Assembly: GCA_017396085.1 (NCBI GenBank)
Contig: JAFQNC010000034.1
Coordinates: 1-39,817, forward strand
Length of the DNA: 39,817 bases
Source of the DNA: Tidjanibacter sp.
GTDB lineage: Bacteria > Bacteroidota > Bacteroidia > Bacteroidales > Rikenellaceae
Reading direction: 5' to 3'
Positions within the stretch are counted from its first letter, which is position 1, and each line of letters opens with the position of its first letter. This document shows positions 35,030 through 39,817 of the stretch, piece after piece. The notes under the pieces are model-generated. The model was not told the origin of the DNA and did no database searches. It worked only from the letters and a program-made list of their open reading frames with translations. The position numbers and the translations under genes were made by a program.

Positions 35030-35206
35030 AAATGTGTGTTTTGTGAAAATTGTTTGTGTTATATTTGTGTATAAATTTATTTGTCGTGCAAAACGATTTT
35101 ATCTGCTGTCCCACATAGCCCCATAAGGGGCCCTACAAGACAAGCGTGCGAATTTAGTAAATTTTTCCCAACCCACCAAATTTAGCCCCAAATTACCCCT
35201 CGGAGG

Positions 35207-36241
35207 TTAGAAAAACTCCTCTCTGAGGGGGTAGGTGTTGCGCCTATGCTCAAACTCCTCGGGCCTTTGTTTCATCCTCTGGCTTTCCTCGGCAAGGGGG
35301 CAATGGGCTCCTATTTGGGCGCACATCTCACTCCAACCTATGGGGCGGGGGCAGGAGGGAGCAACCTCCTTTGGGTACCACCCTTTGAGTTCGCCGATGC
35401 CGAGCGTGTCGGCCAGAGCGTCAAGTACTATGGTCGAGGCGTTGGCCTTGCCCTGTGCCGAGTAGCCCGCAATGTGGGGAGTGGCAATCTCGGCCACTTG
35501 CAGCAGGTTGCGGTTGATGTTGTCGGGCTCCCCCTCCCAAGTGTCGATGCAGAGGGTCAGGCGGTGGGCATTGTCAAGCAGTGCGGCTGTGTCGGCCACC
35601 TCGCCACGTGAGGCGTTGAGCAGTGTGGCCCCATCGTGCATCAGTGCAAGGGTGGTGTGGTTGGCAAGGTGTAGGGTAGGGTGGTCGCCCGTGCGGGTCA
35701 GAGGGGTGTGGAGCGTAACGATGTCGCTTTGCGAGAGCAACTCTTCCAAAGGAACAAAGCCTTCGCCCCTGCCGAGCCCTTCGGCCTGCTCACGTGGGGG
35801 GTCGCTACACAGCACCTTGAAGCCCCAACTGCGGGCATAGTCGGCCACAAGCCTACCCACGTGGCCCACGCCCACAACGCCCACTGTGCGCTCCTGCGGA
35901 GTCCACCCCTGCTTGGCAGAGAGGTGAGCGAGAGCGGCTGCAACCCACTGTAATACAGCCCTTGAATTGCACCCTGCGGCACTCGTAAACCTAATGCCCT
36001 GTGAGGCAAGCCACGGGCGGTCTATGTGGTCATAGCCAATGGTGGCCGTGCCCACAAAGCGCAACTTGCAGGCACCTCCGAGCAGAGCCTCATTGCACCT
36101 TGTGCGGGTGCGCACCACAAGTCCATCGGCATCGCCGAGTATCTCCTTGGGGAACTCCCTGCCGTCTACCTCCACCACCTCTGCATAGGGGGCGAGGACT
36201 TCGGCCAGATAGGGTACAAACTTGTCAATCACGATTTTCAT
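35207..36241 (-). CDS. pdxB: 4-phosphoerythronate dehydrogenase
   Basis: A 344-residue NAD-dependent D-isomer-specific 2-hydroxyacid dehydrogenase, identified as PdxB (second step of DXP-dependent pyridoxal-phosphate synthesis). It shows the N-terminal MKIVIDKFVPYL, VGTATIGYDHID, AAGCNSRAVLQWV, a Rossmann GVVGVGHVGRLVADYARSWGFKVLCSDPPRE, catalytic Arg in LLNASRGEVADT, Glu in CIDTWEGEPD and His in IATPHIAGYSAQGKA. The PdxB dimerisation tail is shorter than in E. coli (344 versus about 378 residues). I start at the ATG at 36241: the in-frame ATG at 36277 lies within the promoter, whose -7 element ends only 5 nt upstream of this ATG, so the mRNA may be nearly leaderless. Divergent from the pyrD-like gene. 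Confidence 0.92.
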   Translation of the reverse strand: MKIVIDKFVPYLAEVLAPYAEVVEVDGREFPKEILGDADGLVVRTRTRCNEALLGGACKLRFVGTATIGYDHIDRPWLASQGIRFTSAAGCNSRAVLQWVAAALAHLSAKQGWTPQERTVGVVGVGHVGRLVADYARSWGFKVLCSDPPREQAEGLGRGEGFVPLEELLSQSDIVTLHTPLTRTGDHPTLHLANHTTLALMHDGATLLNASRGEVADTAALLDNAHRLTLCIDTWEGEPDNINRNLLQVAEIATPHIAGYSAQGKANASTIVLDALADTLGIGELKGWYPKEVAPSCPRPIGWSEMCAQIGAHCPLAEESQRMKQRPEEFEHRRNTYPLREEFF

Positions 36242-36246
36242 ATCCT

Positions 36247-36278
36247 CAAAGATACAATTTCCCCCACAAAGCCCCAAA
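36247..36278 (-). promoter_or_regulatory. pdxB promoter
   Basis: On the minus strand: TTTG (36278-36275), 20 nt, TATCTTTG (36254-36247). Transcription should begin within a few bases of the pdxB ATG at 36241. Confidence 0.7.
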
Positions 36279-36337
36279 TGGAGAGAGGAAAATATGCAAA
36301 AAAAATGCCTGCTGATGGAAACCTAACAAATGTTTGG

Positions 36338-36345
36338 TATATTTG
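36338..36345 (+). promoter_or_regulatory. -7 element of pyrD-like gene
   Basis: TATATTTG, 37 nt upstream of the ATG at 36383. It excludes the long upstream open frame beginning at 36026. Confidence 0.65.
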
Positions 36346-36382
36346 CGTAATTTTTGATTGCTGCAAACAAGAAACAATAAGG

Positions 36383-37453
36383 ATGTCTTTCTACACAAAA
36401 ATAACTCGTCCGCTGCTCTTTCTCCTCCCGATAGAGAAGGTACACAACGTGGCCTTGTGGCTACTGGGTGTTGTGGGGCGTGGCCCTGTGGGGCAGTGGC
36501 TGCTGAAAAAACTCTTTGCGTGGCGTGCGCCCTCATTGCAGAGGGAGGTCTTCGGTGTGAAATTCCCCAATCCTGTGGGCATTGCTGCCGGCCTTGACAC
36601 CAATGCCAAACTCTACCGCCAGTGGGGAGCGCTCGGCTATGGTTTTGTGGAGATAGGCTCGCTCACCCCGAAGCCACAAGTGGGCGCACCCAAGCCCCGA
36701 ATGTTTGCTCTGCCCAAGGATAGGGCCATAGTGGAGCGTATGGAAAATCCCAACTGTGGACTCGAAAAGGCCATTGAGCACCTGCGCCGCAGGGCCTATG
36801 GTCAAAAGGTGGTGGTGGGTGCCAACATTACGGCAGGCAACATTACCTCGCCCGACAAATTCACGGCCGACTACCTTCGCCTCTTCCGCAACCTCTATCA
36901 ATACGTGGAGTATTTCACCGTCAATGTGTCGGTCCTTGTGAGTGATGCAGAGCGCTATTCGGAGGTGGATAAGGCCAAGGTTAAGGAGGTGCTGGACGCG
37001 CTGTTTGACTTCCGCAGGGGCCAAAACCAATACCGCCCCATACTGCTCAAAGTGTCGCCCGACTGGAGCACGGAGCAGATTGACGATATGGTCGATATCC
37101 TCATAGATACCCCCTTGGATGGCCTTGTTGTGGCAGGAGGCTCCACCCGACTTGGTGGCCGTATGAGCGAGCGCCGACTCGCACGTATGAGCGGTGGCCT
37201 GCTCTCGGGTGCTCCGCTGTTGGAACGTACCGTGGAACTGGTGGACTACGTGTGCCGCAAGATGGAGTACCGCTACCCTGTGATTGCAGTTGGTGGGGTG
37301 ATGAAGGCCGAGGATGTGGAGCGACTCCTCGCTGCGGGCGCAAGCCTTGTGCAATGCTACTCGGCTGTGGTCTATGAGGGCCCCGGCTTTGCAGGTAGGG
37401 TGTGCCGCCGACTCTCGGCAAAGGCTGCCACCGAAGAGCAGGCGCAGGCATAG
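36383..37453 (+). CDS. pyrD: Dihydroorotate dehydrogenase (class 2, PyrD)-like protein, divergent active site
   Basis: A 356-residue FMN barrel protein with class 2 architecture: an N-terminal membrane-associating helical segment (about 1-50), PNPVGIAAGLD at 63-72, and EIGSLTPKPQVGAPKPRMF. The FMN elements remain: GANI (146-149), the Lys of ILLKVSPD (K223), IAVGGV (301-306) and GASLVQ (319-324). Substrate motifs are altered. From family knowledge, GLDKxx is expected where GLDTNA occurs, NRMGFNN where ERMENPN (118-124) occurs, NVSSPNT where NVSVLVS (181-187) occurs, and a TNTT where GGST (252-255) occurs. The class 2 catalytic Ser of SSPNT is thus Val. It is either a paralogue with another substrate or an inactive relative. 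No frameshift explains the changes. Confidence 0.8.
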   Translation: MSFYTKITRPLLFLLPIEKVHNVALWLLGVVGRGPVGQWLLKKLFAWRAPSLQREVFGVKFPNPVGIAAGLDTNAKLYRQWGALGYGFVEIGSLTPKPQVGAPKPRMFALPKDRAIVERMENPNCGLEKAIEHLRRRAYGQKVVVGANITAGNITSPDKFTADYLRLFRNLYQYVEYFTVNVSVLVSDAERYSEVDKAKVKEVLDALFDFRRGQNQYRPILLKVSPDWSTEQIDDMVDILIDTPLDGLVVAGGSTRLGGRMSERRLARMSGGLLSGAPLLERTVELVDYVCRKMEYRYPVIAVGGVMKAEDVERLLAAGASLVQCYSAVVYEGPGFAGRVCRRLSAKAATEEQAQA

Positions 37454-37458
37454 ATAAC

Positions 37459-37507
37459 GTAGGTGCCCCCGACCTTGCCCGCTACAATATGGGCACTACT
37501 GTTTTTT
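37459..37507 (+). terminator. Terminator after pyrD-like gene
   Basis: GTAGGTGCCC (37459-37468) pairs with GGGCACTAC (37491-37499) with one bulged G, followed by six Ts. The loop is long (22 nt) and partly self-pairing. Confidence 0.6.
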
Positions 37508-37541
37508 CCATCGAAGCAAAAATCATTTTCCCTCAAACACA

Positions 37542-38786
37542 ATGAAAGCAGACATCATAACCATTGGCGATGAAATTCTCATCGGCCAGATTGTTGATAC
37601 CAACTCCGCGTGGATGGCCCAAAGGTTGGGCGAAATAGGCCTCTCGGTGCGCCGCAAATACTCCATTGGCGACCGCAGGGAGGAGATTGTCGCCGCCGTG
37701 GAGGAGTCCTTGGCAGCCTCCGAGGTGGTGCTCATTACGGGTGGACTCGGCCCCACCAAAGACGACATCACAAAGAAGGTGCTGGCCGAGATTTTCCACT
37801 CCACCCTCGTGCGCCACGAGGAGACCTACGCACGTGTGGAGCGTATGATGACTGCGCGAGGCATTGAGTTCAACGCCCTCAATCAGGGCCAAGCACTTGT
37901 GCCGGAGTGTTGCACGGTGTTGCCCAACCACAAGGGTACCGCCCCGGGTATGTGGTTTGAGCGTGAGGGTAGGGTTGTGGTGTCGCTCCCCGGTGTGCCC
38001 TTTGAGATGGAGGCACTGATGACCGAGAGCGTGTTGCCACGCCTTAGGAGCCACTTCAACCTCCAGTCGGTGGTCCACCGCACAGCCATAACCTATGGAC
38101 TCGCCGAGAGTATGCTCGCCGAGCGCATTGCTCCTTGGGAGGATGCACTGCCCGACTACCTCCACCTTGCCTACCTCCCCTCGCCCTCGCAACTACGCCT
38201 GCGCCTTTCGGCCTATGATGTGGATGCCGAGCAGGCCACACAGGAGATTGACGCCCAATTTGAGGCTCTGATGCCCCTGCTGGGCGACTTCTTCGTGGGG
38301 TGGGAGAGCGACACGTTGCAGAGCGTGGTGGCCGAAATGCTCACCGCAAGGGGCGAAACACTGGCTGCGGCAGAATCGTGTACGGGTGGTGCTTTGAGCG
38401 CAAAGTTTACGGCTATGAGTGGTGCTTCGGAATATTTTTGGGGCGCAGTGGTGTCCTACGACAATAGTGTTAAGGAAAACGTGTTGGGCGTGAGCCACAG
38501 CGACTTGGAACAATATGGAGCCGTGAGCGAACAGGTGGCCCGACAGATGGCCGAGGGGGTGCGCCGAGTGTGCGGCACCACCTACGGAGTGGCCACCACG
38601 GGCATTGCAGGACCTACGGGTGGTAGTGCCGACAAGCCGGTGGGCACCGTGTGGACCGCCGTGGCAGGCCCGCAGGGCACCGTTGCGCAAATGAAGGTCC
38701 ACGGCCGCTTGCGTGCCCAAAACATCGACCGTGCAGCCTCGGCAGCCATCAACCTCCTAAGGCTCTACATCAAAAAAATAGGGTGA
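37542..38786 (+). CDS. cinA: CinA-family protein (MoCF-binding domain plus NMN amidohydrolase domain)
   Basis: A 414-residue two-domain protein. The N-terminal molybdopterin-cofactor-binding-like domain (1-~170) has ITIGDEILIGQIVDTNSAWMA, LITGGLGPTKDD (64-75) and the conserved SLPGVPFEMEALM; in the family it is an ADP-ribose/NAD-type pyrophosphatase (COG1058). The C-terminal CinA/PncC domain (about 255-414) has AAAESCTGGALS (275-286), GAVVSYDNSVKENVLGV and the hallmark ATTGIAGPTGGSADKPVGTVW. This half deamidates nicotinamide mononucleotide, linking the protein to NAD recycling. nadC lies 11 kb away, which is probably coincidental. It is separated from the pyrD-like gene by a terminator; its own promoter is not evident. 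Confidence 0.95.
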   Translation: MKADIITIGDEILIGQIVDTNSAWMAQRLGEIGLSVRRKYSIGDRREEIVAAVEESLAASEVVLITGGLGPTKDDITKKVLAEIFHSTLVRHEETYARVERMMTARGIEFNALNQGQALVPECCTVLPNHKGTAPGMWFEREGRVVVSLPGVPFEMEALMTESVLPRLRSHFNLQSVVHRTAITYGLAESMLAERIAPWEDALPDYLHLAYLPSPSQLRLRLSAYDVDAEQATQEIDAQFEALMPLLGDFFVGWESDTLQSVVAEMLTARGETLAAAESCTGGALSAKFTAMSGASEYFWGAVVSYDNSVKENVLGVSHSDLEQYGAVSEQVARQMAEGVRRVCGTTYGVATTGIAGPTGGSADKPVGTVWTAVAGPQGTVAQMKVHGRLRAQNIDRAASAAINLLRLYIKKIG

Positions 38787-38811
38787 TTTTACCCCATACA
38801 TTTGCCGAAGA

Positions 38812-38857
38812 AACAGAGGGGATTGTGCAACATTGCCATTGCACAATCCCCTCTGTT
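38812..38857. terminator. Perfect 19-bp palindrome after cinA
   Basis: The arms 38812-38830 and 38839-38857 are exactly complementary, with an 8-nt loop. No T-run follows in either direction, so it may be a processed or stabilising hairpin rather than a classic terminator. It overlaps the third unit of a 33-34-nt tandem repeat. Confidence 0.55.
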
Positions 38858-38912
38858 GTCCACAAAGCCCACTGCACATTTCCTTCTTGCTGTACACAAG
38901 GCTCGCTGCACA
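38812..38912. repeat. Three degenerate 33-34-nt tandem repeats
   Basis: Read on the minus strand, units begin TGTGCAG at 38912, TGTGCAG at 38878 and TGTGCAA at 38845. The first 22 nt of units 1 and 2 agree at most positions; unit 3 is more divergent. Confidence 0.6.
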
Positions 38913-39055
38913 CTGCCGTGCTTGATATGTAGGTCACTGGTGCAGATGCTGCCGAGCGTAATGTGCACAATGGCATCACGCGGACTTTGCAATTCGGGCT
39001 TCGGCTTGTCGATAAGTTCAAACTTGCTGGGGGATATATATGTGTAGGCGAGCAT
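38900..39055 (-). pseudogene. N-terminal remnant of a zinc-dependent alcohol dehydrogenase
   Basis: The first about 52 codons encode the start of a medium-chain zinc ADH: MLAYTYISPSKFELIDKP, then ELQSPRDAIVHITLGSICTSDLHIKHGSV, including the catalytic-zinc Cys and the SDLHI that follows it. Family members continue with a P-G-x-x-x-GHE block carrying the next zinc ligands. Here the frame instead runs into 33-34-nt tandem repeats and stops after 88 codons (38789). About 85% of the gene, including the Rossmann domain, is missing. It begins 8 nt after the stop of the NERD-protein gene on the same strand. It is most likely a truncated gene, not a functional small protein. Confidence 0.7.
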
Positions 39056-39063
39056 AAGTCATT

Positions 39064-39817
39064 CTAATCTTTATGTGTAAATCTGCAATTTGGATAATTT
39101 GAGCAACCCCAGAAATCACCATATTTCCCTCTTCTCTCAACAAGATTTCCTCCGCATTTAGGGCATCGGCGATTTGCTATTGCTAAATCTATATTTTGCT
39201 GGATTGACTGAACTTGGCGTGTATGGAGTTCTCTGCTTCCCTCTGTGGTAATGTTTGCAGTCGAAAGTTTTGTTACGATGCGTTGAATGTTGTCGGGGGA
39301 TATTGTTGGGGTTCTATACGACTTTATCACGGAGCGCAAATTGCACCAATTTATCACAATGTGATTTGGTGTGGTTATATTCAAATCTGCTCTATCTGAA
39401 AACGCCACAATAGGGATAATCGTAAACTCGCCAACATCTTTTAGAATGTCTCTAACTGCTCTAAAATGTGCCAAGTTTTGACGAATGGGATTTCTGAATT
39501 TGTGCTGTTCACTTGACCAACCCCAAAGGGTTTTCTTGCCAAGCAAACTTTGTTTCCACTCTTCCGAGTCTTGATGACCAAATATCCAACCTTTATAGTT
39601 CTTGGTTTCGATTACAAATATTCCGTAGGGTGATACCACAATGTGGTCAATTTGCGTAGTTCCATATCGTGTGGGCAACAACACATCATTAAGCGTGATG
39701 TACTCTTCTGATAACCAATTAAGTTTTCGAGCCACACGCCTTTCCCCCATCTTGCCAATATTTTCGGGCTTGGATAGCCAAACCTTCCACACAACAAGGA
39801 GGATAACTATGCAAATA
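39064..39817 (-). CDS. NERD-domain protein with topoisomerase-type zinc ribbon (5' end outside window)
   Basis: A nuclease-related (NERD) protein whose N-terminus is cut by the window edge. The frame stays open to 39816, and the extra residues ([14 protein letters not shown]) look like a membrane helix, so the GTG at 39792 is probably internal. The NERD core covers the block [26 protein letters not shown], with the D...ExK pattern of PD-(D/E)xK-type nucleases, preceded by [12 protein letters not shown]. The C-terminus is a four-Cys zinc ribbon ([27 protein letters not shown]) like those at topoisomerase I tails. The family is widespread, often membrane-anchored, and its role is unsettled (DNA processing or defence have been suggested). 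Base composition is more AT-rich than the neighbours, which hints at acquisition. Confidence 0.85.
   Translation of the reverse strand, partial: ICIVILLVVWKVWLSKPENIGKMGERRVARKLNWLSEEYITLNDVLLPTRYGTTQIDHIVVSPYGIFVIETKNYKGWIFGHQDSEEWKQSLLGKKTLWGWSSEQHKFRNPIRQNLAHFRAVRDILKDVGEFTIIPIVAFSDRADLNITTPNHIVINWCNLRSVIKSYRTPTISPDNIQRIVTKLSTANITTEGSRELHTRQVQSIQQNIDLAIANRRCPKCGGNLVERRGKYGDFWGCSNYPNCRFTHKD

Noticed and set aside
35060..35067. TATATTTG promoter-like element on the plus strand upstream of ppdK
   Set aside because: No plus-strand gene follows; only the 3' side of pdxB lies ahead. In AT-rich intergenic DNA the 8-mer pattern is expected by chance.
32390..35074. 894-codon open frame antisense to ppdK
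   Set aside because: It is fully opposite a canonical PPDK with no domain similarity; same codon-bias explanation.
35111..35135. GCCCC-ATAA-GGGGC hairpin between ppdK and pdxB
   Set aside because: A 5-bp stem with no T-run in either direction. Too weak to call a terminator.
36026..36382. N-terminal extension of the pyrD-like frame
   Set aside because: It overlaps the divergent pdxB gene and the pyrD-like promoter at 36338-36345. The protein has a normal class 2 N-terminus from 36383.
38789..38899. The rest of the ADH remnant frame as a genuine Cys-rich small-protein tail
   Set aside because: The Cys-containing residues are encoded by the 33-34-nt DNA repeats and the palindrome. The periodicity is in the DNA, with one unit off by a base, so no protein-level selection is indicated.
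38812..38912. Possible CRISPR-like array
   Set aside because: The repeats are contiguous without spacers, degenerate and only three; no cas genes are present.

Overview
The window looks like a chromosomal segment of a Bacteroidales bacterium, possibly Alistipes/Rikenellaceae-like. That placement is inference, from moderately high GC and family content, not from a marker gene. The evidence for Bacteroidetes is strong. Nearly every promoter I can recognise has the Bacteroidetes -7 element TAnnTTTG, several with a TTG/TTTG 19-20 nt upstream. Most genes lack Shine-Dalgarno sites. There are two TonB-dependent receptors with carboxypeptidase-regulatory-like N-domains, a DUF4294 protein, a class 2 PyrD homologue, PPi-dependent phosphofructokinase and PPDK.

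Layout. 1-4.5 kb: housekeeping genes on alternating strands (PPi-PFK, DUF4294 protein, YebC, YrdC/TsaC, adenylate kinase). 4.6-7.3 kb: thiL, then the rpsF-rpsR-rplI-rpmE2 ribosomal operon ending in a strong terminator. 7.4-10.5 kb, minus strand: alkaline phosphatase followed 31 nt later by a heparinase II/III-family lyase. 10.6-16.5 kb: a divergent tripartite RND efflux operon (adaptor, pump, outer-membrane factor), followed by radA. 18.1-22.5 kb: a TonB-dependent receptor with a long leader and a partner lipoprotein made of internal repeats. 22.6-25.9 kb: a three-gene cassette with its own promoter and terminator, encoding a protein kinase, a VWA protein and a pseudokinase-WG-repeat protein. 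26-32 kb: nadC, then a DPP-IV-type peptidase, a second TonB receptor and a secreted HMA protein with Cys- and His-rich tails. 32.3-39.8 kb: PPDK (minus), pdxB (minus) divergent from a pyrD-like gene and cinA (plus), then a zinc-alcohol-dehydrogenase remnant and a NERD-domain protein that runs off the right edge.

The most unusual parts are: the kinase/VWA/pseudokinase-WG cassette, which resembles a TerY-type signalling triad without a visible phosphatase; a PyrD homologue whose substrate-binding and catalytic-base motifs are largely replaced; AGGAGG sites before rpsR and rplI in a lineage that largely avoids them; a 34-nt palindromic element found twice in opposite orientation; and a truncated ADH whose reading frame runs into 33-34-nt tandem repeats. 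I saw no rRNA, tRNA, CRISPR array, integrase or transposase.
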